Position numbers and translations under genes: made by a program. Shown here piece by piece: positions 53,873-63,084 of a DNA stretch of 64,000 nucleotides (positions are counted from its first letter, which is position 1; the number at the start of each line of letters is the position of its first letter). The notes under the pieces were generated by a model. It was not told the origin of the DNA. It did no database searches and worked only from the letters and a program-made list of their open reading frames with translations. Origin of the DNA: Janthinobacterium sp. FW305-129 (GTDB lineage Bacteria; Pseudomonadota; Gammaproteobacteria; Burkholderiales; Burkholderiaceae_D); contig NZ_JACYMM010000003.1 of the NCBI RefSeq assembly GCF_020858115.1, forward strand, positions 516,016 to 580,015, in the 5' to 3' direction.

Positions 53873-55551
53873 GCTGCTTTCTTTTCGTCGCGCAATTGAC
53901 GGCGCAAGATCTTGCCGACGTTGGTTTTTGGCAATTCATCGCGGAACTCGATGTATTTCGGCTTCTTGTACGCCGTCAATTCATGCTTGCAATGCTCGCG
54001 GATCTGTTCCACCGTCAGGTTCGGGTCCTTGCGCACGACAAACACTTTCACGGCTTCGCCCGAATTGGCATCCGGCACGCCGATGCAGGCACATTCGAGC
54101 ACGCCCGGGCAGGAAGCGACCACGTCTTCCACCTCGTTCGGATACACATTGAAGCCGGAGACGATGATCATATCTTTCTTGCGGTCGACAATCTTCACAT
54201 AGCCGCGCTCGTCCATGACACCCACGTCGCCCGTCTTGAAGTAGCCGTCGGCCGTCATCGACTTGGCCGTCTCGTCCGGACGCTGCCAATATCCCGCCAT
54301 CACTTGCGGGCCGCGCACGGCGATTTCACCCGGCTCGCCCAGCGCCACTTCCACGCCATCATCATTCAAAATAGCCACTTCCGTCGACGGGAAAGGCAAG
54401 CCGATGGTGCCCGTGAATTCCGTGATATCGACGCGGTTGCCCGTCACCACGGGTGATGTTTCCGACATGCCATAACCTTCGATCAGCGGGCAGCCCGTCA
54501 GTTTCAGCCAGCGTTCGGCCACGTTGCGCTGCAGGGCCATGCCGCCGCCATTGCACACTTTGTAGCTGGAAAAATCGAGCTTGGCGAAATCGGCATTATT
54601 CAGCAGCGCGTTGTACAAGGTATTGACGGCAGGGAAGACAACGATCTTGTGCTTGCTCAATTCCTTGACGAAGCCGGGGATGTCGCGCGGATTCGGAATC
54701 AGCACGCACATGCCGCCCAGACGCATACCCATCAGGGCGCTGACCGTCAGCGAATAGATGTGATACAGGGGCAAGGCGCACATGAAGCCCATCGACGTGG
54801 CGCGCATTTCCTTGGTCATCACGGGCGCCATCCACGCCTCGTTCTGCAGCACGTTGGCGATCACATTGCGGTGCAACAACATGGCGCCTTTCGATACGCC
54901 CGTCGTGCCGCCCGTGTATTGCAGGAAGACGATATCGTCATGGCCCTGCTCTACCGGCGTCAAGGTCAGGCGCGCGCCTTCGGCCAGCATCTTGTTGAAG
55001 CTGATGGCGTTCGGCAAGGAAAACGCCGGCACCATTTTCTTGATCTTGCGCACGACGAAGTTGACGATCGTGCCCTTCAAGCCGCCCAGCAAGTCGCCCA
55101 TGGTGGCCACGATCACGTGCTTGACCTGGGTATGCGGCAGCACCTGTTCGACCGTGGTGGCAAAGTTTTCCAGCACGATGATGGCTTCGCTGCCCGAATC
55201 GATCAGCTGGTGCTGCAATTCGCGCGGCGTGTACAGGGGATTGACGTTGACCACCGTGTAGCCGGCGCGCAGGATCGCCGCCATGGCCACCGGATATTGC
55301 AGCACGTTGGGCAGCATGATCGCCACGCGCGCGCCCCGTTGCAGGCCCTTGCTTTGCAGCCAGGCGCCCATCTGCTGCGACAACTTGTCCAGTTCGCGGT
55401 AGGTGAGGAATTTATCCATGCACACGAAGGCATTGCGGTCCGCATAATTCTGGAACGACTCTTCCAACAAATGCGTTACGGAACGGTATTGCGTGCAATC
55501 AATCTCTGCGGGAACGCCGTCCGGGTACGACTTCAACCAAATCTTGTCCAT
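53869..55551 (-). CDS. fadD: Long-chain fatty acid-CoA ligase, second of a tandem pair
   Basis: The 560-residue ANL-superfamily enzyme activates long-chain fatty acids to acyl-CoA via an acyl-adenylate. It starts MDKIWLKSYPDGVPAEIDC. The P-loop is YTGGTTGVSKGAMLLHRN, the adenine-binding motif GYGMSETSPV, the hinge YFKTGDVGVMDERGYVKIVDRKKDMI and the catalytic Lys in LPKTNVGKILRRQLRDE. Very similar to the gene immediately upstream (same length and motif order) but clearly diverged, so an old tandem duplication rather than an assembly copy. It starts 54 nt after the first copy ends. Confidence 0.94.
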   Translation of the reverse strand: MDKIWLKSYPDGVPAEIDCTQYRSVTHLLEESFQNYADRNAFVCMDKFLTYRELDKLSQQMGAWLQSKGLQRGARVAIMLPNVLQYPVAMAAILRAGYTVVNVNPLYTPRELQHQLIDSGSEAIIVLENFATTVEQVLPHTQVKHVIVATMGDLLGGLKGTIVNFVVRKIKKMVPAFSLPNAISFNKMLAEGARLTLTPVEQGHDDIVFLQYTGGTTGVSKGAMLLHRNVIANVLQNEAWMAPVMTKEMRATSMGFMCALPLYHIYSLTVSALMGMRLGGMCVLIPNPRDIPGFVKELSKHKIVVFPAVNTLYNALLNNADFAKLDFSSYKVCNGGGMALQRNVAERWLKLTGCPLIEGYGMSETSPVVTGNRVDITEFTGTIGLPFPSTEVAILNDDGVEVALGEPGEIAVRGPQVMAGYWQRPDETAKSMTADGYFKTGDVGVMDERGYVKIVDRKKDMIIVSGFNVYPNEVEDVVASCPGVLECACIGVPDANSGEAVKVFVVRKDPNLTVEQIREHCKHELTAYKKPKYIEFRDELPKTNVGKILRRQLRDEKKAA

Positions 55552-55605
55552 CTCGCCTCATCTTTATCTGTAAAAGGGATGCGCCCCCTGGCGCATCCAC
55601 ATTGT

Positions 55606-57288
55606 TTATGCTGCTATCTTTTTCTCGTCGCGCAAGGCGCGACGCAAAATCTTGCCGACGTTGGTCTTCGGCAGTTCATCGCGGAATTCGATGTATTTCG
55701 GCCGCTTGTAGCCCGTGAACTGCTCCTTGCAATACGCGGCCAGCACTTCCTGGGTCAGGTTCGGATCCTTGCGCACGACAAACACTTTCACGGCCTCGCC
55801 CGAATGTTCATCGGGCACGCCCACGCAGGCGCACTCGAGCACGCCCGGATGGGCCGCGATGACGGCTTCGACTTCGTTCGGATACACATTGAAGCCGGAG
55901 ACGAGGATCATGTCTTTCTTGCGGTCCACGATCTTCACGTAGCCGCGCTCGTCCATGATGCCCACGTCGCCCGATTTGAAGTAGCCGTCCGGCGTCATGA
56001 CCTTGGCCGTTTCATCGGGACGGTTCCAGTAGCCGCTCATCACTTGCGGGCCACGGATGGCGATCTCGCCCGTCTGGCCCAGCGCTACTTCCTTGCCGTC
56101 ATCGTCGAGGATGGCGATCTCGGTCGACGGAATCGGCAAGCCGATGGTGCCGGAGAACGCCGTGCTGTCTGCGCGGTTGCAGGTGGCGACGGGCGACGTT
56201 TCCGACAAGCCATAACCTTCGATGATGGACACACCCGTCACCTGCAGCCACTTGTCGTTGACAGCTTGCTGCACCGCCATGCCGCCGCCATTGGCGATCT
56301 TCAAGCCCGAGAAATCGAGCCTGGCGAAGTCGGGATGATTGACCAGCGCGTTATACAGCGTATTGACCGCCGGCAACAAATTGAACTTGTATTTGCCCAG
56401 TTCCTTGATCAGGCCCGGGATATCGCGCGGATTCGGGATCAGGATATTCAGGGCGCCCACGCGCGTGCCCCACATGGCGCACGCCGTCAGGGCAAAGATA
56501 TGGTACAGCGGCAAGGCGCAGACGATGATCATCTGTTCCTTGCTGTTCTGGTCGAGCGCCGCGCCCGACCACGCTTCGCTTTGCAGCACATTGGCAATCA
56601 CATTGCGGTGGCTCAAGGTCGCGCCTTTCGACACGCCCGTGGTGCCGCCCGTGTATTGCAAGAAAGCGGGGTCGTTGATGCTCAGCTCGACTGGCGTGAG
56701 TTTCATGCGGCTGCCCAGCGCCAGCGCCTGCTTGAAACGCATGGCGTTCGGCAGGGAATACGCGGGCACCATCTTCTTGACGTTACGCACGACAAAATTG
56801 ACGAGCATGCCCTTCAAACCGCCCAGCATCTCGCCCATGCTGGCGACGACGATGTGCTTGACGGCCGTCCTGCTCAGCACTTGCTCGAGCGTATGGGCAA
56901 AGTTTTCCAGCACGATGATGGCTTCGCTGCCCGAATCGTTGAGCTGATGCTCGAGTTCGCGCGGCGTGTACAGCGGATTGACGTTGACCACCGTATAGCC
57001 GGCGCGCAGCACGGCGGCAATGGCCACCGGATACTGCAGCACGTTCGGCATCATCAGGGCCACTCTGGCCCCCTTCTTCAAGCCGCGGCTTTGCAGCCAG
57101 GCGCCCAACTGGCGCGAATAGGTATCGAGTTCGGCGTAGGTGAGAAATTTGTCCATGCAGACATAGGCCTTGCGGTCCGCATATTTTTGAAATGCCTCTT
57201 CCAGCACATGCACCAGCGAACGATATTGATCAGGATCGATGTCGGCGGGGACGCCGGGAGGGTACGACTTCAGCCAAATTTTTTCCAT
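55606..57288 (-). CDS. fadD: Long-chain fatty acid-CoA ligase, first of a tandem pair
   Basis: The 560-residue ANL enzyme has MEKIWLKSYPPGVPADID, P-loop YTGGTTGVSKGATLSHRN, adenine motif GYGLSETSPV, hinge YFKSGDVGIMDERGYVKIVDRKKDMI and Lys in LPKTNVGKILRRALRDE. All are FadD signatures. ATG 57288 has AGAGG 7 nt upstream and gives the same N terminus as its paralogue. A palindrome-bearing promoter lies about 200 bp upstream. The two copies may differ in chain-length preference. Confidence 0.94.
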   Translation of the reverse strand: MEKIWLKSYPPGVPADIDPDQYRSLVHVLEEAFQKYADRKAYVCMDKFLTYAELDTYSRQLGAWLQSRGLKKGARVALMMPNVLQYPVAIAAVLRAGYTVVNVNPLYTPRELEHQLNDSGSEAIIVLENFAHTLEQVLSRTAVKHIVVASMGEMLGGLKGMLVNFVVRNVKKMVPAYSLPNAMRFKQALALGSRMKLTPVELSINDPAFLQYTGGTTGVSKGATLSHRNVIANVLQSEAWSGAALDQNSKEQMIIVCALPLYHIFALTACAMWGTRVGALNILIPNPRDIPGLIKELGKYKFNLLPAVNTLYNALVNHPDFARLDFSGLKIANGGGMAVQQAVNDKWLQVTGVSIIEGYGLSETSPVATCNRADSTAFSGTIGLPIPSTEIAILDDDGKEVALGQTGEIAIRGPQVMSGYWNRPDETAKVMTPDGYFKSGDVGIMDERGYVKIVDRKKDMILVSGFNVYPNEVEAVIAAHPGVLECACVGVPDEHSGEAVKVFVVRKDPNLTQEVLAAYCKEQFTGYKRPKYIEFRDELPKTNVGKILRRALRDEKKIAA

Positions 57289-57486
57289 CCTGTGCCTCTT
57301 GTCTCGAATCATCGTGGGGGAGCCGGCGCACCTTGCCGGCGCGGATCATTGCTGCGGATTCTGTCGTCCGGCAGTCGGTTTGAGCATTCTGACGAGCAAT
57401 TGCTCTATGCTACTAATGCGATGCTATCGGGCGCCGCGCTTCCATGCAAGCGCTTTCAACAGTATTCGAGCGGCAACTCTAGGGGT

Positions 57487-57513
57487 ATTTTATGCTGCAA
57501 TGCAGCATGACAA
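57487..57513 (-). promoter_or_regulatory. Candidate fadD promoter with a CTGC-N3-GCAG operator
   Basis: ATGCTGC (57492-57498), AAT, GCAGCAT (57502-57508) is a perfect palindrome. On the minus strand it lies between TTGTCA (57513-57508, -35-like) and TAAAAT (57492-57487, -10-like), with a 15-nt spacer. CTGC-N3-4-GCAG is the motif described for PhaR, the polyhydroxyalkanoate-responsive repressor. Transcription from here would give a leader of about 190 nt before fadD. The rest of the 276-bp gap shows a GC-rich repeat (GCCGGCG ... GCCGGCG near 57323-57343) and no gene. Confidence 0.5.
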
Positions 57514-57564
57514 ATACACTGTTGCAGGATCGCTTGCCCTGCCGTGCGGGACAAACTTTACGGG

Positions 57565-58614
57565 TCACGGGCTGGACAATTGTTCCAGCGCCTGCCTGCG
57601 CTCAGGCTTCTTGATCTGGGACATTGTGTGCACTGCAGCATAAAAAGCACGAAAGTTCTTTTTTTCTTCAAGCAATTTTTTGAAGGCAGGCAAAAATTCA
57701 TTGTAGGTAGACACGGAAGCCAGGTGCGCATTGCTCAAGGGCTGCTCGAACCAGCGGTCGTAACCGGCAAAACCACCCCAGTTTTTCTTCAGCACCTGAT
57801 ACCCTTCTTGCAATGCCGCAAACACCTGCGCCTTGCGCGCGCGCTTGTCCGCATCGCTGGCGTCGCTTGCATACACGGCGTCCAGTTTCTCCCGATATGT
57901 CAGCAGCAAGGCCAGGAAATCCTGGCGCCGCGCCGCATACTGGGCGTACGACGCGCGCATGGCGTCATTGCCCTCGCGCGCCAGCCAGCGCTGCACGCCC
58001 GCCTCTTCCACGGCGCCGGCAAACGATTCGTTGAAGGCCGAATCGCCGGGCACGTACACCACCTGGTGCGCCAGTTCATGGAAGATCAGGCGCGCCAGTT
58101 CCGCATCGTTGTAATTGATAAAAGTCGACAGCAGCGGGTCGTCGAACCAGCCCAGCGTGGAATACGCGGGCACGCCGCCCACCTGCACGTCGTAATGCTG
58201 GGCGCGCAACTCGTCGGCATACGCGAGCGCCTCTTCCTTGCTGTAATAGCCGCGGTAACTGACGCAGCCGGCGATGGGGAAACACCATTGCAGCGGCTGC
58301 AGCGACAGTTCCGGCGTGGCCACCACGTTCCACAGCACGAACGGGCGCCGCAGGGACGCATAGTTCTTGTAGCTGCCATTGTCGGGCAAGTCCAGTTCGC
58401 TGACGGCAAAGCGGCGGATTTGCTGCGCCTTGGCCAGGCGCACTTTCAGGCGCGGCTCCGTGGCCGGGTCATCGAGCCAGTCGCCGATGGGACGCGCGCC
58501 GGACCACAGCGCATATTGCCCCTGCGCCGCCTGCGTGTAGTAGCGCAGCTGCGTGCAGCCGCCCAGCGGCAGGCACAGCATGCCGACAAGCAGCCGGGCC
58601 GGCCAGCGCGCCAT
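57565..58614 (-). CDS. Predicted aminopeptidase, lipoprotein (COG4324/PF10023 type)
   Basis: The 349-residue protein has a lipoprotein signal with lipobox LPLGGC (Cys about 20). The zinc-binding HELAH motif (LARLIFHELAHQVVYV) and downstream Glu in FNESFAGAVEEAGVQRWL fit a gluzincin-like metallopeptidase. SYRGYYSKEEALAYADELRAQHYDVQVGGVPAYSTLGWFDDPLLSTFI is a characteristic block of the predicted aminopeptidase family. It should be anchored to the outer or inner membrane facing the periplasm. ATG 58614 lies 1 nt after the upstream molybdoenzyme stop (TGACATG), so the genes are coupled. Confidence 0.88.
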   Translation of the reverse strand: MARWPARLLVGMLCLPLGGCTQLRYYTQAAQGQYALWSGARPIGDWLDDPATEPRLKVRLAKAQQIRRFAVSELDLPDNGSYKNYASLRRPFVLWNVVATPELSLQPLQWCFPIAGCVSYRGYYSKEEALAYADELRAQHYDVQVGGVPAYSTLGWFDDPLLSTFINYNDAELARLIFHELAHQVVYVPGDSAFNESFAGAVEEAGVQRWLAREGNDAMRASYAQYAARRQDFLALLLTYREKLDAVYASDASDADKRARKAQVFAALQEGYQVLKKNWGGFAGYDRWFEQPLSNAHLASVSTYNEFLPAFKKLLEEKKNFRAFYAAVHTMSQIKKPERRQALEQLSSP

Positions 58615-58615
58615 G

Positions 58616-60691
58616 TCAGGCCACCTTTTCCACTTCGACCAGCGTGTCGTAGAAGGTTGGGGCGCGGCCCATGTCCGTCAGGCGCTGGCTGGTCACTTCA
58701 TTGGCGTTCTTGCCATCGCTGGCGAGCTTTTTCCACCACACGGACAGGCCCACCACCAGGCCCCGTCTCGCCTTGTCCGTGACCCTGGCCTTGGCCACAA
58801 AACTGCCGCGGTCATTGAAGATGCGCACCATGTCGCCGGCCGCGATGCCGCGCGCGGCGCTGTCATCCGGGTGGATATCGAGGTGCGGCTCGCCTTCGGC
58901 CGCGCGCAGGCTTTTCACGTTCACAAAGGTGGAATTGAGGAAGTTGCGCGCCGGCGGCGAAATCATGGCCAGCGGGAAACGCGCCGCCAGTGCGGGATTG
59001 CTGGCTGGCGATTCGTGCGGCGCAATGTAGGTCGGCAAGGGATCGAGTCCCGCCTGCGCCATGGCTTCCGAATACAACTCGCATTTGCCCGATGGCGTGG
59101 GGAAACCGCCCGCGGCAAATGGCGCCTCGGGCATGGCCAGCTTTTGCCAGCCCGTGCGTTTCAGCGATTCCCAGTCGAAATGCACGGCGCGCGCATCCGT
59201 GTTGTCGAACGCCTTGGCCGCCAGCGCATCGTCGCTTTCCTGGAAGCATGGATCATCAAAGCCCATGTATCGGGCCAGCAGGCGGAAGATTTCCGTATTC
59301 GCCTTCGCTTCGCCCAGCGGCGCCACGGCCGCATTGTTCGCCATCATGTACAGATGGCCGTAGGTGGAATGCGCATCGACGTGTTCCAGTTGCGTGGTGG
59401 CGGGCAACACGATGTCGGCGTAATCGACGGTATCGGTCTGGAAATGTTCGAGCACGACCGTAAACAGGTCTTCGCGGGCGAAACCCTGCGCCACTTTCGC
59501 GGAATCGGGTGCCACCGCCAGCGGATTCGAGTTGTAGACGATCACGGCTTCCACTTGCGGGCCGAACTCGGGCGAGCTGGTTTTCAGCAAGTCGTCGCCG
59601 ATGGTGCTCATGTTGATGGTGCGCGGCGTGCCTTTCAATAAGTCGGGACGCTGCAGGGCCTTGCGGTTGACGGGGAAGGAACCCGAGCTCGACAGCTGCA
59701 TGCCGCCGGCAGGATGGCGCCAGGCGCCCGTCAGCGCCGGCAGGCAGGCGATGTTGCGCACGGCCATGCCGCCGCCATGCACGCGCTGCACGCCGTAGTT
59801 GGTACGGATGGCGGCGCCTTCGCCGGAGCGGCAGGCCTGGCCGTACAGGCGCGCCAGTTCCACCACTTCCGTGATCGTGATGCCGCACACCTCGGCCACC
59901 CGCTCGGGCGGCCATTCCAGGGCCCGCTGTTTCAAGGCCTCGTAACCAATAGTGTAGCGCTCGATGTAATCATGATCGAGCAAATCTTCCACAATCAAGA
60001 CATGCATCAAGCCCAGCGCCAGGGCGGCGTCGGTGCCCGGCAGCAAGGCGATATGCTGGTGGCATTTTTCGGCCGTCAGCGAACGATAGGGGTCGATGGC
60101 GATCAGGGTAGCGCCATGGCGCTTGGCTTCCTGCGCGCGCATCCAGAAGTGCAGGTTCGAGGCGATCGGGTTGCCGCCCCAGATGATGATCAATTTCGCG
60201 TTCTGGAACTGCTCCAGGTCCGTGCCGATGCTGGCGCCCACCGTGTAGCGGTAGCCCGTGGCGCCGGCTGACGCGCAGATGGTGCGGTCCAGCAGGGAAG
60301 CGCCGAGCTGGTTGAAGAAACGCGAGGACATCGACTCGCCCTGCACCAGGCCCATGGTGCCACAGTAGCTGTACGGCAAGATCGCCTGCGGATCGCGCGC
60401 AGCGATCGGCTTCAAGCGCGCCGCGATGGTCGTCAGCGCTTCGTCCCAGCTGATGGGCTCGAACTTGCCTTCCCCCTTCTTGCCCACGCGGCGCAGCGGC
60501 GTCAGCAAGCGGTCCGCATGGTAGGTGCGCTCCGTGAAGCGCGACACCTTCGTGCACAGCACGCCAGCCGTGGTCGGGTGGTCGGGATCACCCTTGACGG
60601 CGGTGGCCACGCCATCGGTCACCGTGACCAGGAGGGCGCAGGTATCGGGACAGTCGAGCGGGCAGGCGGCGCGCACTTGGGTGGTGGTCAT
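58616..60691 (-). CDS. Molybdopterin-dependent oxidoreductase, DMSO-reductase family
   Basis: The 691-residue protein has an N-terminal [4Fe-4S] motif (CPLDCPDTC then GVLCTK). The Mo-bis-MGD body has ILPYSYCGTMGLVQGESMSSRFFNQLGAS, TICASAGATGY, IIIWGGNPIASNLH, LLPGTDAALALGLMHVLI and SDLLKG-like and YNSNPLAVAP segments. The C terminus has the molydopterin dinucleotide-binding HPDDSAARGIAAGDMVRIFNDRGSF. It lacks a Tat signal, so it is cytoplasmic. Substrate is unknown; close families include PhsA/BisC-like enzymes. ATG 60691 gives the family start. Confidence 0.9.
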   Translation of the reverse strand: MTTTQVRAACPLDCPDTCALLVTVTDGVATAVKGDPDHPTTAGVLCTKVSRFTERTYHADRLLTPLRRVGKKGEGKFEPISWDEALTTIAARLKPIAARDPQAILPYSYCGTMGLVQGESMSSRFFNQLGASLLDRTICASAGATGYRYTVGASIGTDLEQFQNAKLIIIWGGNPIASNLHFWMRAQEAKRHGATLIAIDPYRSLTAEKCHQHIALLPGTDAALALGLMHVLIVEDLLDHDYIERYTIGYEALKQRALEWPPERVAEVCGITITEVVELARLYGQACRSGEGAAIRTNYGVQRVHGGGMAVRNIACLPALTGAWRHPAGGMQLSSSGSFPVNRKALQRPDLLKGTPRTINMSTIGDDLLKTSSPEFGPQVEAVIVYNSNPLAVAPDSAKVAQGFAREDLFTVVLEHFQTDTVDYADIVLPATTQLEHVDAHSTYGHLYMMANNAAVAPLGEAKANTEIFRLLARYMGFDDPCFQESDDALAAKAFDNTDARAVHFDWESLKRTGWQKLAMPEAPFAAGGFPTPSGKCELYSEAMAQAGLDPLPTYIAPHESPASNPALAARFPLAMISPPARNFLNSTFVNVKSLRAAEGEPHLDIHPDDSAARGIAAGDMVRIFNDRGSFVAKARVTDKARRGLVVGLSVWWKKLASDGKNANEVTSQRLTDMGRAPTFYDTLVEVEKVA

Positions 60692-60897
60692 GGGGCAATC
60701 CAAAAACGTTGGGGGAAGGCGATACTGTAAACCATTCCGCGCGCTTGCTGTTGGCGCCATGGCAAGCTGGTCCGTGCGCTGGATTTACCCGGCAAACAAG
60801 GGCTACAATGCACTATTGGCCACGCCTGTTTTTGATCAAACAGCCGCGGTCCGGCGCGCCATACATTGCCGCGTGCCAGCATCCACAGGAGAGTCCC

Positions 60898-62091
60898 ATG
60901 AAACTAGTTGATCCGATCTTGGCGTTTCAATCCGAGCTGCAAGGTATCCGCCGCGACCTGCATGCGCACCCCGAGCTGTGCTACGAAGAACAGCGCACCT
61001 CGGACGTGGTCGCCGCCAAACTGACGGAGTGGGGCATTCCCGTGGTACGCGGACTGGGCCGCACTGGCGTGGTCGGCATCATCCAGCATGGCAGCTCGAC
61101 ACGCGCCATCGGCTTGCGCGCCGACATGGATGCCTTGCCCATGCAGGAAATGAATACTTTCGAGCATGCCTCGCGCCACCCGGGCAAGATGCACGCCTGC
61201 GGCCACGACGGCCACACGGCGATGCTGCTGGGCGCGGCCCATTACCTGGCGCAACATCGCAACTTCGATGGCACGGTCTACCTCGTCTTCCAGCCGGCCG
61301 AAGAGGGCGGCGCCGGCGCGCGCGAAATGATAGCAGACGGCTTGTTTAGCAAGTTTCCCATGGACGCCATCTACGGCATGCACAACTGGCCAGGCGCCGA
61401 AACAGGCACCCTGAGCGTGGTGGAAGGCCCGATGATGGCGTCGAGCAATGAATTCCACGTCACCGTCAAGGGCAAGGGTGCCCATGCGGCCCAGCCCCAC
61501 AAGGGTATCGATCCCGTGATGGTGGCCGTGCAGATCGCGCAAAGCTGGCAAACCGTCATCACCCGCAACAAGAGCCCGCTCGACACGGCCGTGCTGTCGA
61601 TCACGCAGATCCACGCGGGCAGCGCCACCAATGTGATTCCCGACGACGCCAGCCTGGTCGGCACCGTGCGCACGTTTACCACGCCCGTGCTGGACCTGAT
61701 CGAAGAGCGCATGCGCGACATCGCCGTGCACACCGCCGCCGCCTTTGGCGCCGAAGTCGAGTTCCACTTCAAGCGCAACTATCCGCCGCTGGTCAACCAT
61801 GCGAAGGAAACGGCGTTTGCCGTCGAAGTGATGAAAAGCGTGGTGGGGGCCGACAAGGTCAACGCGAATGTCGAGCCGACCATGGGCGCGGAAGATTTCG
61901 CGTTTTTCTTGCAGGAAAAAGCCGGCTGCTACATCTTCATCGGCAATGGCGATGGCGAGCACCGCGACGGCGGCCACGGCCTGGGGCCGTGCGTCTTGCA
62001 CAATGGCAGCTACGACTTCAACGACAACCTGCTGCCCATCGGCGCCAGTTTCTGGGTCAAGCTGGCCGAAGCGAGCCTGCCCGTCACTTGA
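60898..62091 (+). CDS. M20-family amidohydrolase (hippurate hydrolase/IAA-amino acid hydrolase type)
   Basis: The 397-residue M20D metallohydrolase starts MKLVDPILAFQSELQGIRRDLHAHPELCYEE. It has the metal motifs LRADMDALPMQE and HACGHDGHTAMLLGAA, the catalytic Glu pair FQPAEEGGAGAREM, IYGMHNWPG and the dimerisation-domain HVTVKGKGAHAAQPHKGIDP. The final metal His is in FAFFLQEKAGCYIFIGNG...LHNGSYDFND. These enzymes cleave N-acyl amino acids such as hippurate; the natural substrate is unknown. ATG 60898 has AGGAGAG upstream. It converges on the HIBADH-type gene with a 1-nt gap. Confidence 0.94.
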   Translation: MKLVDPILAFQSELQGIRRDLHAHPELCYEEQRTSDVVAAKLTEWGIPVVRGLGRTGVVGIIQHGSSTRAIGLRADMDALPMQEMNTFEHASRHPGKMHACGHDGHTAMLLGAAHYLAQHRNFDGTVYLVFQPAEEGGAGAREMIADGLFSKFPMDAIYGMHNWPGAETGTLSVVEGPMMASSNEFHVTVKGKGAHAAQPHKGIDPVMVAVQIAQSWQTVITRNKSPLDTAVLSITQIHAGSATNVIPDDASLVGTVRTFTTPVLDLIEERMRDIAVHTAAAFGAEVEFHFKRNYPPLVNHAKETAFAVEVMKSVVGADKVNANVEPTMGAEDFAFFLQEKAGCYIFIGNGDGEHRDGGHGLGPCVLHNGSYDFNDNLLPIGASFWVKLAEASLPVT

Positions 62092-62092
62092 T

Positions 62093-62995
62093 TCAGCTCA
62101 ACTTATCCGGACCGGTGCCCAGGCGCTGGCCCGGATTCAACGCTTCCAGGGCCAGCAAGGCCGCCGCATGGTCTGCCGTCGGGTGCGTGGTAGCCAGGGT
62201 TTCATAGCGCTGCGTCACCAGTTGCGTCACCGGCAAGGTGACGTGGGCCGCCTCGGCCGCCGCGAGGATATTGTGCATATCCTTGATCTGGCTTTTTACC
62301 TGTCCACCGGCAATAAAGTTACGTTCCAGCATGCGCTGGCCATGCACCTCCAGAATCTTACTCTCGGCAAAACCGCCACGGATAGCCGTGCGCACGGCAG
62401 CCGCATCGGCGCCGGCCGCCTGGGCCAACAGCAGGGCTTCCGCCACGATATTCAGGGTCGCGCCGACGATCAGCTGATTGCACAGCTTGGCAACCTGGCC
62501 ACTGCCGGGTGGCCCCACCAGGGTCGGTCGCCCCATGGCCGCCAGGATAGTTTCCACGCGCGCGTAATCGCCGGCGCTGGCGCCAGCCATGATCGCCAGC
62601 GTACCCGCCTGTGCCCCGCCGACGCCACCCGACACGGGCGCATCGATGAAGCCATGGCCGGCGGCGTGCAAAGTGGCATGAAATTGCCGGGCTTCCGATT
62701 GCTTGGTGGAACTCATATCGACCCACAACGCTCCTGCGCGCAAGGCCGGCAACGCTTCCTGCAGCACCGTTGCTACGACGGGGCCGGCTTCCAGCATCGA
62801 GATGACCACATCTGCGCCATTGACCGCCTCAGCCACGGAAACGGCCGCCTGCGCCCCTGCCGCACGCAGGACTTCGGCCTTGCTGTGCGTGCGATTCCAA
62901 ATTGTGACAGAATATCCAGCGCGTAGCAGGCAGCGGACCATCGGATCCCCCATCAGACCGATACCGAGAAATGCGATTTTTGTAGAGAATGTCAA
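62093..62995 (-). CDS. 3-hydroxyisobutyrate dehydrogenase-like NAD(P)-dependent oxidoreductase
   Basis: The 300-residue beta-hydroxyacid dehydrogenase has the N-terminal Rossmann motif IAFLGIGLMGDPMVRCLL, VDMSSTKQSEARQ, the substrate motif FIDAPVSGGVGGAQAGTLAIM and the catalytic Lys in GPPGSGQVAKLCNQLIVG. The exact substrate (3-hydroxyisobutyrate, tartronate semialdehyde or a succinic semialdehyde-type compound) is unclear. The start is probably TTG 62995, since AGGGG lies 5 nt upstream and no ATG fits. It is divergent from pagL. Confidence 0.92.
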   Translation of the reverse strand: MTFSTKIAFLGIGLMGDPMVRCLLRAGYSVTIWNRTHSKAEVLRAAGAQAAVSVAEAVNGADVVISMLEAGPVVATVLQEALPALRAGALWVDMSSTKQSEARQFHATLHAAGHGFIDAPVSGGVGGAQAGTLAIMAGASAGDYARVETILAAMGRPTLVGPPGSGQVAKLCNQLIVGATLNIVAEALLLAQAAGADAAAVRTAIRGGFAESKILEVHGQRMLERNFIAGGQVKSQIKDMHNILAAAEAAHVTLPVTQLVTQRYETLATTHPTADHAAALLALEALNPGQRLGTGPDKLS

Positions 62996-63084
62996 TTGAA
63001 CCCCTGAAATCAACAAGTGGCGAGAGCGGCATGCAAAAAAGCTGCCTGCGCAGACAAGACAATAGCCTATCGGCCAATTTTACG

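Noticed and set aside
55551..55606. Assembly duplication as explanation for the two fadD copies
   Set aside because: The copies differ throughout at the protein level, so they are real paralogues.
54649..57510. Open frame of about 953 codons opposite the two fadD genes
   Set aside because: Antisense shadow. It even shows an internal duplication only because the fadD genes are paralogues.
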